Assembly: GCA_016630955.3 (NCBI GenBank)
Contig: CM049992.1
Coordinates: 1,550,001-1,614,000 of the forward strand
Direction: 5' to 3'
Origin: Didymella arachidicola
Taxonomy: Eukaryota; Ascomycota; Dothideomycetes; Pleosporales; Didymellaceae
DNA length: 64,000 bases
Every line of letters begins with the position of its first letter. Position 1 is the first letter of the stretch. Positions 22,353-33,617 of this stretch are shown here, piece by piece. The notes beneath the pieces were generated by a model. That model saw nothing but the letters and a program-made list of their open reading frames with translations, ran no database searches and was not told the origin of the DNA. The translations under genes and the position numbers were made by a program.

Positions 22353-24577
22353 ATGCCGATGGACGGCTCAGCATCGGCTCCTGCCGAAGGTGCAGACAAC
22401 CCTGCCAGTGTGCGTCCGAAGAGATCCCGGACTGGGTGCATGACCTGTCGCAATCGGTGAGTTGAGACATGAGCTTGAAGGAATCTAGTGTAACATCAAA
22501 AAGGCGACGAAAGTGTAAGTGTTCGCTGCAGATGCTCAACAGAACATGGCGTGACACAAGACAGGCGATGAAGGCAAACCAACCTGTCAAAACTGCATAT
22601 CAAAAGGGTTCGAATGTCGATATGCTGCAGCGTTCCAGATACTTGGAAAGCACAATTTTACGCCAGAGGTGAAAAATGACGTGCAGTATGCCAGCATCCG
22701 TGTAAGTGACCTTGATCGGGAAGTCTGAAATGTAGCATTACTGCTGGTGGTGGTCGACGATGACACCTTTCGGTCTTGTGCGACGATTCTGGATTCACTG
22801 CAGACGCGCATCCCACGTGGTACTCAGATAATCTGAGATCCCAGAACAAGATCTTAGCGAATACTGACGCTATCAGTTCGCTGGAGATGATGCAGAGGAG
22901 ACGGCCTTGCAGAGAGCCATCGAGTCATATTCATCGAGTGAGCATCTGCCTAGTGATTCCATCGTGCAGCCGCCAGCTGCAAAGCAATCGATCAGTCGTT
23001 CAGAGCGAGCATTGGTAAAAGCCACCCCTCATATCTTCCCTCGTAACACACCTCCGCCTACCAACTACGAGTTTGCCTTGCACGGTCTGTTGGCGCTTGG
23101 CTCGACTTCGGTTTCCAATCCGGATGTGGACTTCGCACCTGCCTCAGTCATCAATCAGGACCAGGAGATTTCCACATTCGACTTTGCAGGAGTAGAAGAT
23201 GCAAGTCCTGCCTCAAATGCGGACGGCTCCCAAAGGGTACTTGAGATGTATCAAACAAGATCGACTCATCAACCTACGCTGAGCTATGACGGTGTTAGCC
23301 GCAATCTGTCTGGACTGTCACCGGACTTTCGGAACTTCGACGTTACTGGCGGCCTTCACCACTCTCATGAAGCTTCGAGGATAGATAAGAAAAGATCTCC
23401 GAACGACTCGCTGTTCGATTTGGGAGCCGCCGGGCGGAAACTCGAGCTGCTGAAGATCTACAGATACAACATAGCCCCGTGGCTCGACATCTGCGACGCC
23501 GATCAGCACTTTGGCGTGGAGCTTCTTACGAACTCGAGGCGGGTGTCAAGGTTGCGCACTTGCATACTGCAACTAGCCGCAGCGTCGTCGAGCATAGCAT
23601 GGTTGGAGGACAACCTCAACGCTGACAAAACCCCTTCGCTGGAAGCTGCAAATGACGCCGCTGACCCAGGCTTCAACGTAGAAGCGATGGTGGGCGTGCT
23701 AGACCTACTAAATGAGGCGATACCCGATCTTGCTGCAAGTTGGAGCAGACAGGAACAGCAAAACCGTCGATCGCATGTCATTGAGACACTTCTGCTCGAG
23801 CTAGGGCACAGTAACATGCACGCCTGTGCATACTGGGTCTCGGTCAGACTGGGTATAGTAAAACCCTGAAATTTCAATATGGCGAACTGACTCTTTGCAG
23901 AGCTAAGTCACGCCCTGATGGGTGGCGCACGTCGAATCTCACTTCCTCTCCAGGACGGGCAGTCCGGACGGTTCAAGGTAGAGGATCCCATCGCGCAGTG
24001 TGCCTTTGATGCCATCGCACTATGTGTTGATTCGGCCATGTTCGCTCGGGGTGACGAAGATGGCTGGCTTCAGCACCGTTACGGGCTGAATCGAGTCGAG
24101 GTGTGGAAGGCACTCGTGCAAGGCTTCGCTCACTGGTACATGCATCGGTCGCAGGCTTTTCAACCGATCATCGAATTATACCCGAAAGATGGCATGTTGA
24201 CCGAAAATGATTTTCCAACAATCGTATTCACGAGTGGTGCTGCGTTACTCGCGAACCAGCTCTACCACACCGGCATGCTTCTGCTGCTGCAGAACAAGCC
24301 TCGATTTGCAAACAAGCCGAGTCAGAATACGCCCTCAATGTCGACTTTGTGGCATGCGCATCGCATCTGTGGCGTTGCTATTCAGAACGACAGACCAGGA
24401 TGGTGGGATCCGTGTCTCGTTGCATCCGTTATCATCGCAGGCCGCACAGCGACTCATACGAGTCAGCACAGTGCCATACTCCACACACTGCAATCTGTGC
24501 AGCTATTGACTGGGTGGAACATTGATCCATGTGTTGACCAATTGAAGAACGAATGGGAAATCGCCGATGCGTGGTGA
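22353..24577 (+). CDS. Zn2Cys6 transcription factor with Fungal_trans_2-type domain
   Basis: Nuclear DNA-binding regulator. Start at 22353 (MPMDGSASAPAEG...RPKRSRTGC). The binuclear cluster is built from three exons: CMTCRNR, then an 11-nt exon (22504-22514), then an exon from 22565. Together they read CMTCRNRRRKCDEGKPTCQNCISKGFEC, spacing CX2CX6CX6CX2CX6C. Introns: 22457-22503, 22515-22564, 22702-22876 and about 23851-23900. The long intron at 22702 is the least certain. The C-terminal half (APWLDICDADQHFGVELL..., ANQLYHTGMLLLL..., WHAHRICGVA..., HTLQSVQLLTGWNID) is the fungal-specific middle-homology-type domain. It is divergent from the xylose reductase and convergent with a paralogue at 24602, which suggests but does not prove that it controls the pentose genes. 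About 650 residues. Confidence 0.82.
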
Positions 24578-24601
24578 GGAGAGGGGAGCTGCTGGAAGTT
24601 C

Positions 24602-26246
24602 TTAAACCTCACCCCGGACCTTATAGCCCCATGTGCTTTCCAGGTCGCGTATGCGCCATGTGGCAGTCCAGCCAGTCAAGACCTCGATGTGTCGGATGGT
24701 CTTGACAACCAGGGCCTGTTCGGAGGAATGACTTAACAAGCGGCCAGCTATCCAGAGTGGTTGAATTGCATTGTTGAGGCAGCCCTCGTGTGGGTTTGCC
24801 AAGCTGATACCACATATGCGCTTCACGTGCCACATGACGGACGTGGTCGCTGTGTGTGGTAAAGACGCCCTCAACTCTGGATTGCTGTTGAGAAGCAAAA
24901 CACAGGATGTGTGATATAGCTGGTTAGAAGATATAGCGGCCCAGTGCGCAAAGAAGACATAAGGAAATGGTGTCGAGTTGGTTGTCTCGACAGCTTGCAT
25001 CTCGGGCGGGCGGTGCAGAGACCAGCTAGCGAGCTGTTCCCACAGTAGCGCGGAGCGTGCTTGGAATTGCTCAGCATTGCAACCGTTCTCTGTGCCCAGT
25101 TCCGTATACTTGTTGCGATCGGACACCAGTTCGCACGTCTTTGCACACAAATAGACAGCGTGATTGGCGTACATGTCTGGAGATTTCGAGCTCCGGAAAA
25201 GCGCTTCGGCATCTTCCTCTGCAACACCATGTGGCAACCACTCCAAAGGCTTCAGTAGTGTGCTTTCAGTACCATCAGATATGAGAGCCCCACATACATC
25301 TGAACATGTCAATCGATTATCCTTACAACTGTTCGCGAGTCACTTACCCATGCGTGCGTAACACCAGAAAACGGCCTGTAGCACATCGCCACTGAATCCA
25401 TTGACCCCAAAAGCCTCAAACACAGCAGCGCAACCCTCTAAGTGATGCCTCCAATCCTGAGCACTGGCTGAGAACATTTCCAGACAACACAAGATAACAC
25501 AGGCTGCAATGACGTGTACATCCCGAGCCTGCAATAATGGCGTCAGTAGCCGGATGGCTTCCTGGTACAACTCCAGACTATCAAAAGACGACTGAATCTT
25601 GGTTTTTCGCTCGAGTTGGCGCGCGCCGATCGCAAGAATTGCGTATAAAAGGGGAGGTGACTCTTTCGCAAGTGTCGGCAGCTGCACACCAAACGCTCGC
25701 TGGCTGTCAAACATGTCTAGCTGTGGGCAAGTCAGCACTGCACGCTGCAAAAACTAGAACATCCACGCGCTCGGATTTACTGCACTGTCATGTATTTTTC
25801 CAATACGCATCATGACCATAAGGTGAGCCGGATAGACAGAAGGGAGCGCTCACCCATGGTGCAACCTGGGACATATAATTTTTCAGGTACAAGACTCTCT
25901 TTCCGCCGGCCAGAACACGTTTGATGTTCACTGTTCCTATTGACTCATCAAGATCCACTGGAGTTCCGGCTCTTGTCGGTGCGACTGATCGCGCAGTGTC
26001 AAACATGAGTGACCGCAATGCTTCCTGTGAGGCCAAGTAGTCCGGATCATGCGCAAACTCGTCGAAGGGCCAAGATGACGCTGTCACCGGTGATAGAAAC
26101 GGATCCATATTCTCGAAACCATATCCGGTGCCAGTGCGGTCTTCGTCTGGCGAGAAGAATGGATTGTGCTTGTTGCCATCATGGGTTGTCGGCGCATCGT
26201 CGTCTTCAGTAAGGCGGCGTCGCTTGTTCATCGGCTCATCCGCCAT
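24602..26246 (-). CDS. Fungal_trans_2 regulator-like protein lacking a zinc cluster
   Basis: Paralogue of the C-terminal part of the neighbouring regulator (22353-24577). Shared blocks include APWLDMFDSQRAFGVQL, SNQLYHTSCVLLLNSNP, MWHVKRICGISL and IRHIEVLTGWTATW. Start at 26246 (MADEPMNKRRRLTEDDD); its basic KRRR may be a nuclear signal. Introns near 25710-25857 (least certain) and about 25312-25360 give a protein of about 480 residues. No CX2C...C zinc cluster is present in it, and the 250 bp between it and the transketolase stop encodes none in any frame I read. It may be a co-regulator or inhibitor working by dimerisation, or a regulator that lost its DNA-binding exon. The stop is only 25 bp from the convergent neighbour's stop. 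Confidence 0.75.
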
Positions 26247-26499
26247 CTTCTCCAGCTATGCAATGCATGGATGCTTTTCCAGATCTCCAAGGCGGCCTCG
26301 ATGGAAGGGAGGAAGATGGAGATGCACTACGGAAAGACGTGAGGGTCATGTGATGATGCCAAAGGCGATTCGGCTTAGGTCCGCTTTTTACGCGACGCGT
26401 CGACTCGCATATCCCGATCAATCATCATCAGAAATCTTGTCATTACTTTTGAAAGCTATAAAATCTCTACTCATTTCAAGAAACGTCATCATTTTCTCT

Positions 26500-28826
26500 T
26501 CATAAGTCGACAAATTCGCCGCGCAGCAGGGGATCATCACGGACCTGTTGCAAATAGCCTTCAACCTTCTGCATCAAAGCGGGGGCATCGAAACCGAAGT
26601 ATTTGTACGCGGCTTTACCGGGCAGACTGTGTCCAAAACGCTTGACACAAGCTGCCGCGTCAGCGTACCTCTCCCACCCATTCGGGGCGTACGGCTCGAT
26701 GACGACGGCAGGAATGCCCCTGTGTCTACGCAATGTGTCTCGCTTGTACTCGATTGGCTGAGCATCAAACAGACGCTGGCATGGGAAGCTGAGAACACGA
26801 GCCTTGATGTTCTTCGCCTTCAGCTCTTTCGCTGTGTCAAGAGCATTGCAGAGCTCAGCACCGACACCAATCAATGTCACATCGGCATCCTCAACCTCTT
26901 CGATGACGTAACCGCCCTTTGCTACCGCATCACGCTTTGTCTGCGACAGCTGAGGCAAAGCATGTCTTGAAGTCGAGATTATGGTTGGTGTGTTCTTAGC
27001 TTCGATAGCTGTAATCCAGGCGCCAGCTGTCTCCTCGCTGTCGGCTGGACGGATGTAAAGCAAATTTGGCATGGCGCGATAAAGATTGGCCAGCTCGATG
27101 GGCTGATGAGTAGGGCCATCTTCACCCATACCAATGGAGTCATGAGTGGCCGCGTGGATCACTTGGAGGCGCTGCAGCGCACCCATGCGAACTGCGGGTG
27201 CTGCATACAGGTAAAACATGAAGAACGAAGACGTCGTAGGTATGAAAGTGTTGGGTGCGAATGCAGCCAATCCGTTGGAGATGGCGCACATGGCGTGTTC
27301 ACGTACTCCATAGTGGATGTAGCGGCCGCTGTAGTTGCCAGTAATGCCGCATGTTGTCTTCAAGCCCGGCTTTGAAACGTTAGCGAATACTGACATTGTT
27401 CAGGGTGCAAAGAGGCTTACGTGTTGGAAATCAACTTTATCCTTCCAGATCATGTTGACAGATGGGGAAAGATCAGCGGTACCAACCATGAAGTTCTTGA
27501 CCTTCTGGGCGATTGGATTGAACACCAGACCAGACGACTTCCTTGTGGCTGTGGGCGAATCAGGGAACGAAGTGGGGATCAAGTCCTTCCAATTGTCTGG
27601 TAACCGACCCTCCACGCGATTTCTAAACTCAGCACCAAGCTCAGGGTACTTCGTCTCATACTCTTGCACCGTTCTTTCCCATCCCTGAACCAGCTCTTCA
27701 CCCTTCGCCGGGAGGTCTTTGAAGAAGTTGCGAACGGTGTCGCTGATGACGAAGTGCTCTTCGGGGTCGAAGTCGTACAGCTTCTTCATATTGGCAACGT
27801 CAGCGGCACCGAAAGCAGCTCCGTGAGCAACTGCATCACCGGCGACGGCGCTCCCTAGGCCAATGACGGTGCGGACGTTGATGAAGGTCGGCTTGTCGGT
27901 GGAGGCTCGTGATCTGTTGAGCGCATCAACAATACCCTCTATGTCGAAAGAGCCATCCTCGACATCAATGACGTCCCATCCACACGCCCGCATCTTCATG
28001 TTCACGTCTTCGGTGTTCGTAAGGTCGACACTGCCGTCGCATGTAACTTGGTTGTTATCGTAGATGATGGTCAGGTTGTTCAGCTTGAGATGACCGGCGA
28101 AGGAGATTGCCTCCAGCGCCACGCCCTCTTGCAGACATGCATCACCAATCATACACCACGTATGGTTGGAAACGACGTCGAAATCCGGCTTGTTATAGGT
28201 AGCTTGCAGGTTCTTGGTTGCCATAGCCAAACCAACAGCATTTGCGACACCCTGGCCAAGAGGACCCGTTGTCACCTCGATACCCTCATGTTCGATCTCG
28301 GGGTGGCCGGGGCACAGTGCGTCGACGCGGTCAGAATGGTAGGACTTCAGCTGCTCTAAGCTCATGGCTTTGTAGCCTGTGAGATGGAGGAACGAGTACT
28401 GGAGCAGACAGGTGTGTCCTATGAATGGTCAGCAACAACACTACTCGAGAAAGGCATGTCCAAAATCTCACCGTTCGACAGAACAAAACGATCGCGGTTG
28501 AAGTAGTTAGGTGTGTGCGGGGCATATCGCATGACATACTTCCAGAGTGCTACACCTATCGCAGCCATACCAATTGCACCTCTTTGAGTGTTCAGTATCG
28601 TATCTTGTAAGTTCAGCTGGTTTACATACCCGGGATGTCCGCCGTTGAATTGCTGGCAGAGGTCTGCGATCAGCAATCTGAACGACTTCAAGACATGATC
28701 TTGTTCGTCTGTAAGCCTTTGAACTGCCGCTTGCTCGATCTTCTCCTCTTGCTTCAGTCCTTCCGCGACGTTCTTGCCGTACTTTGTGGCACCGTTGGCT
28801 TGTGTGGTATCCTGTGCGAGATGCAT
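26500..28826 (-). CDS. Transketolase family, dihydroxyacetone-synthase-like
   Basis: Thiamine-diphosphate enzyme moving two-carbon ketol units between sugar phosphates such as xylulose 5-phosphate and an aldehyde acceptor. Start at 28826 (MHLAQDTTQANG); the frame is open further upstream. Introns lie near 28570-28630, 28415-28470 and 27370-27425. The TPP motif is MIGDACLQEGVALEAISFAGH...YDNNQVTCDGSVD. The GDACLQEG form resembles fungal dihydroxyacetone synthases and the second fungal transketolase rather than the GDGCLQEG of the housekeeping enzyme. The pyrimidine domain (GREHAMCAISNGLAAF, THDSIGMGEDGPTHQP) and the C-terminal domain are complete, ending LRGEFVDL without an obvious peroxisomal PTS1. 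About 690 residues. Whether the acceptor is a sugar phosphate or formaldehyde cannot be read from the sequence. Confidence 0.88.
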
Positions 28827-29316
28827 GGTTACGAAGATAGGTGTTGGTCGCGAGAGATCAAACCTCCCAAAGACAGCATAACAGGAACTTTTCAAGGCTC
28901 CGGACGACAGCACAGCAACATTACTCTGTTCATCCCTCTAGCACAGATGCGATGGACTTCCCGATTGGGGAATCCGAGACAGTTCGAGTTCGCGGAATCT
29001 CGGACTACCGTGCATTCCTATTGGTCAAAACTTGGGCGTGTGGCCGAATGCAGTAATCGGAGGCACCAAATTCTCGATCAGGCGAATTTAGCCCTCCGAA
29101 ATCCACGACCCACCAAGAGCTGAGCTCCCGAGGCCCCGCCATCCGCTGCAATGCATTCGGCTACACAACCACCGGATGGTAGCATTCGAGTGCGCATGAA
29201 AACTGCGCATCTGGGGCGCTCCACGTGCCGTCTCTACTCCTTTCGGCGGCCGCGGCGATTTCGTCTTTCACATATACACTGCACAGAAAGCACACTCTGA
29301 TCTGGTCGAAGGTATA
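28827..29316. promoter_or_regulatory. Divergent promoter, transketolase / arabinitol dehydrogenase
   Basis: About 490 bp serving two divergent cluster genes. It contains an inverted CGG pair, CGGACTACCG at 29001-29010, of the type bound by Zn2Cys6 dimers, and CCCCGC at 29134-29139, the reverse of a CreA-type GCGGGG core. Both are short matches and only suggestive. Confidence 0.35.
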
Positions 29317-30656
29317 ATGGCGCCAGTAATCTTCGATTCTCCCTTGAACGACGCAACGTCCGCTAAGCATACGTCACAGACCACGAACGGATCAACTGAA
29401 AAGAAGACGTTGTCGACGCCACTGCCGAACCCGTCGCTGCAAGTCACAGCCGACCACAATCTGAAGCAAGAAGACGCGCCTGTGTATGCGCCCGGTCATG
29501 GCGAGGTTCTCCTACACATCAAAGCGACAGGTGTTTGCGGGTGCGTACATGGTCCAAGCAAGTGAAGACCTAATCGTTAACATACACAGATCTGACATTC
29601 ACTTCTGGCGAACAGGCAGGATAGGGTCGCTCGTCGTCGAGGGAGATTGTATCTTGGGTCACGAAGCAGCTGGGATTGTCTTACAATGCGGCGAGAGCGT
29701 TCAGAACCTTAAGCCAGGTACCTTACCATCAGCGGCTGTACCAACATTAGTACTGATAGCTTTCCAGGTGATCGAGTTGCTGTAGAGCCTGGCGTGCCCT
29801 GCGGTACATGCTTTCTGTGTCAGGACGGCCGCTACAACCTTTGCGAAGATGTCCAGTTCGCAGGTGTCTATCCATACCACGGCACGATTCAGCGGTATAA
29901 AACACATCCAGCAAGGTGGTGTCACAAACTGCCAGACAATGTCAGCTATGCAGAAGGGGCATTACTCGAGCCTTTGTCTGTTGTCATGCACGGCATCAAG
30001 TCAGCAGGTCTATCGCTCGGTCGTGGGGTTGTTGTTTGCGGCGCTGGACCTATTGGGCTCATCGCCCTCGCAGCAGCACGAGCAAGCGGCGCAAACCCCG
30101 TCGTCGTCACAGACCTAGAACCAAGGAGGCTAGCTTTCGCGAAAAAGTTCGTGCCTTCTGCCCTGACATACCAAGTGAATCGAGACTTGGACGCGCAAGG
30201 GAACGCGAATGAGATCCGAAGGCTTTTCAACTTCGAACATGTTGGAGAGTACGGCGCACCAGAAGTGGTCCTCGAATGCACAGGTGTTGAGAGCAGCGTA
30301 GTTACTGCAGCATACACTGCAAGGAGAGGTGGCACAGTCATGGTGATCGGCGTAGGAAGGGAGATCATGAACAACCTGCCATTCATGCATCTGTCACTCG
30401 GAGAGGTGAGATTCCAATCTACCGTTCCGTGATGAGACTGACACCATCACAGATCAATCTCAAATTCATCAATCGATATCGCGACACATGGCCCGCAGGT
30501 CTGCAATGCCTTGCTGGAGGTATCCTCGATCTCAAGCAGCTCGTCAGCCACACATTCCCGCTGGAAAGGGCCCTAGATGCACTCCACACCTGTGGTGACC
30601 TGAGCAATGGAAGCATCAAGGTTCAGATTGTCGATGAGGTCGATAACGTATTGTAG
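29317..30656 (+). CDS. Zinc-dependent medium-chain dehydrogenase, L-arabinitol 4-dehydrogenase-like
   Basis: NAD-dependent polyol dehydrogenase predicted to oxidise L-arabinitol to L-xylulose, and possibly xylitol or sorbitol. Introns at about 29540-29590, 29716-29767 and 30405-30452 give clean joins (ATGVCG to SDIHFW, NLKPG to DRVAVEPG, LGE to INLKFINRYRD). Catalytic zinc ligands: Cys in GVCGSD and His-Glu in LGHEAAG. The structural zinc loop has four Cys (PCGTCFLCQDGRYNLC). The Rossmann motif GAGPIGL and the acidic residue in VVTDLEPRR indicate NAD. ECTGVESSV and NRYRDTWPAG closely resemble fungal LAD enzymes. An N-terminal extension of about 30 residues before the domain is unusual. Sorbitol or xylitol dehydrogenase remains the main alternative. 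Confidence 0.85.
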
Positions 30657-31882
30657 ACATGATGCGTCAATAGTAGATACATCACAAACAAACCCTTGCT
30701 CGAAAAGCAACCCTAGTCTTTGTGGAGCAAGGCGGTCTATGACTCGTTCCATTTCAGTCATGGGTACGGATGCCTATGATTGCCTCAGCTGATCCAGCGT
30801 CAAAAAACACGCCATCGAGACCGCCCAAGCGCGCAGACCATCTACCGCCGCTGCAGACTTACTGTCATAGTATGGAGGTGCAGATAGGAGTCATTTGACA
30901 TCGCACAGGATTTACTCCACAGCTCATCATCAACTCTGTAGGCGTCAAGAGGGCTCGTGACCCCTTCGATATAATCATCATGTTCGAGCGACTTTCACGC
31001 TTCCGATGATCGAGCTAAGTGCCGAACACTCGACTTCTCAGTCCGTCTATAACGGTGTGCGAAACTGGTTTTAAGGACCCCTTTGGAAATAGCGCGTGCT
31101 TGAGGCTCTGCATACGTTTTGTGGAGTTGTGTGGAGTATGGGGTACCATGTGGGTGCTACTGACTTTTTCTTCCCGACAGCCAGTGATGTCTTCGGCCTG
31201 CACAACGATCATTGCGAACGAAAGATCCTGGTCTTATTTTGTTCTCGTTGCCAGGCTTTTGTGCCCTCACATGTAGCTAATAAGAATCACGCTGAGTTCG
31301 CTCTGAAGCCATGAAGTGCACCTGTATCCGCCTGGAGCGGGCTAACATGACTACCTGTGTAGTATTCATAATCGATCCTTCACCCTCTTGAGTCGCCATC
31401 TCTGGGTGCCTCTAATCTCCCGAAAGAGAGTGATGAAGGCTTGGTGGCTTGACAACGACGGCAAATCTACGGCATATCGTCCTCTGGCAGAACCTCGGAC
31501 GCCAAAGTAGCGCATTGGGCTTGCACTCCTGGTGTCGCAACGAATCGGCAACATTTCGGTAGGCACAGATACGCTGAAAGAGGAATGGTTCAACATTGGG
31601 AGGCGACGCCAGAGCGTCGAATGTGGGGAAGACCATGCACTTTCTCCAGCAACCTGTTCCAGGATATCGAAATGACGGTGCAGGAGCTTGCGTGACTCGG
31701 CGCATGATTCGAGAGGACTTCAATTCTCCAGATATAAAGTATCTCTCCCCGCATCTAAGACCCCAGACCCACAGCTTGACGATCGGCTCTGAAGAAACCA
31801 CGTTTTCGGGTCAGTCCATCGAGACTCATCTCATACATTTGTTTATCCATCTGCCATCCGATCATCTATCACGCCCGTCGAT
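30657..31882. other. Intergenic region upstream of the sugar transporter
   Basis: 1.2 kb without a supportable gene; open frames are below about 130 codons and lack domains. It should hold the transporter promoter. A GTGGGG at about 31623-31628 matches the CreA core consensus, which is weak evidence on its own. Confidence 0.4.
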
Positions 31883-33617
31883 ATGGCCATCGCTGCTGAT
31901 GGTAAGCCTCATAACGTTGAGATCAACGAGCACATGCCGGTGGATCTGGCGATGAATGAAACCAGTCGGCTCGGTCATCTTGTCAACCAAGAAGACCATG
32001 AAATTGGCAAACTTGCTTCTTTCCGCAAACACCCGTGGGCTTGCTTTTGGAGCATATATGCCGTCTGGGTTGTGCTTCTTGTCAGCTTCGAAAACCAGGC
32101 CGCTGGGTCTGTCATCGGTATTCCAGAGTTCCGCAAAGACTTCGGCCATGCAACCACTGCTGCAGACGGGACCGTAACCTATGTCATCGATGCGAACTGG
32201 CAGTCGGCCTTCCAAGGTGCTCCCGTGGCATCGTAAGTTAATTTTGCAACTGAGAAGTATCCATACTGACTGGCAGTAGTGCTATCGTTGGTGCACTCGG
32301 CTGCGGACAGCTCGCAGACTGGCTCGGACGTCGCATGGTCATCATGCTGTGTCTGGTTGTCACCTTCGCCGCGATCACGATCGAATTCGTATCGACAACG
32401 CCTGAGATGTTTTTCGGCGGCAAGTTCCTCAATGGTTTCGTTGTTGGTGCCCTTGCTTCCGTCACGGTCACATACATTGGCGAGGTTGCTCCCTTCGCCC
32501 TTCGCGGCATGTTGACCTGTCTAACCGCGCTTGCCTACACTCTGGGACCTCTCACGGTCGCCCTGATTGTCAACACGACTGGTGTCTACAACAATCGATG
32601 GGCTTACCGCTCGATCTTCTGCGCTCAATTCGGCTTCGCGGCCATTGCCGCCATCCTTGTGCCTTTGATGCCGGAGTCGCCAACTTGGCTCGTGTCCAAG
32701 GATCGTCAAGAACACGCTCTCAAGGCTCTTGCTGGACTTGGCTACAAGGGCGAGGCCGGTGCGAAGAAGCTGGCGAACATCAACAACACCCTTGAGCAAG
32801 TCAGGAAGGAGACCGAGGGTGTCACTTACCTGGAGTGCTTCCGAAAATCCAACCTCAGACGAACCATCATCTCCGTTGCGCCACTGTCGATCCAAGCACT
32901 TTCAGGTGTCACCTTTGCTGCAAGCTACTTCACATACTATTGTCAGCTTGTCGGCTTCTCCAACGAGATGTCCTTCAAGCTCCAAATCGTCCAGCAGGTC
33001 CTCTCTCTGATTGGCAATGTCATGTCTTGGTACCTCGTCGATCGCATAGGTCGTCGTAATCTTACATTCTGGGGTCTTGTTATTCTTACAGTAATCCTCT
33101 TTGTCATGGCTGGGTGCGCAGTGGCCGGAAGCATACCCGCACTCAAGGGCGCAGTGTCAATGATATTGATCTACTGCTGGTGGTACAATGTCACTATCGG
33201 GGCCACTGCTTACACCATTCTCTGCGAGACTAGTACCTCCCGGCTTCGAGTCAAGACCATTGCAATCGGTCTGGCGCTACAGAACGCGCTGCAGACCATG
33301 TGGTCGTTCGTGCTCCCTTAGTAAGTTGGCATATTCTCCGCAGATCTCACACGCTTCTAGACCACACCCCGCTGACTAAATGCAGTCTTTTCAACCCTGA
33401 TCAGGCGAATCTCGGTGGGCGATTGGGCTTCATTTTCGGAGGCCTCTCATTCCTCTGCCTGGTCTATCTCTGGTTCTACCAACCCGAGACTGCTGGTCGC
33501 ACATACGAAGAACTTGATGAGATGTTCATCAAGGGCGTTCCTGCAAGGAAGTTCAAGTCTTATCAGACCGATGCACAGGCTATGGGCGAGGCCGTCAAGG
33601 AGAAGGAGGGCATGTAA
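31883..33617 (+). CDS. MFS sugar transporter (sugar porter family, alpha-glucoside permease-like clade)
   Basis: Twelve-helix proton symporter for a sugar at the plasma membrane. Start at 31883 (MAIAADGKPHNVEINEH). Two introns: 32233-32277 (joining APVAS to SAIVGALGCGQ) and about 33321-33385 (joining FVLPY to LFNPDQANLGG). The conserved sugar-porter loop between helices 2 and 3 reads DWLGRRMVI, its repeat in the second half is DRIGRRNLTF, MPESPTWLV follows helix 6, and PETAGRTYEELDEMF ends the domain. About 540 residues. The region WYNVTIGATAYTILCETSTSRLR is of the type seen in maltose/alpha-glucoside permease relatives, so the substrate could be a disaccharide, a pentose or a polyol. Its position beside the pentose enzymes favours a related sugar. 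Confidence 0.87.
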
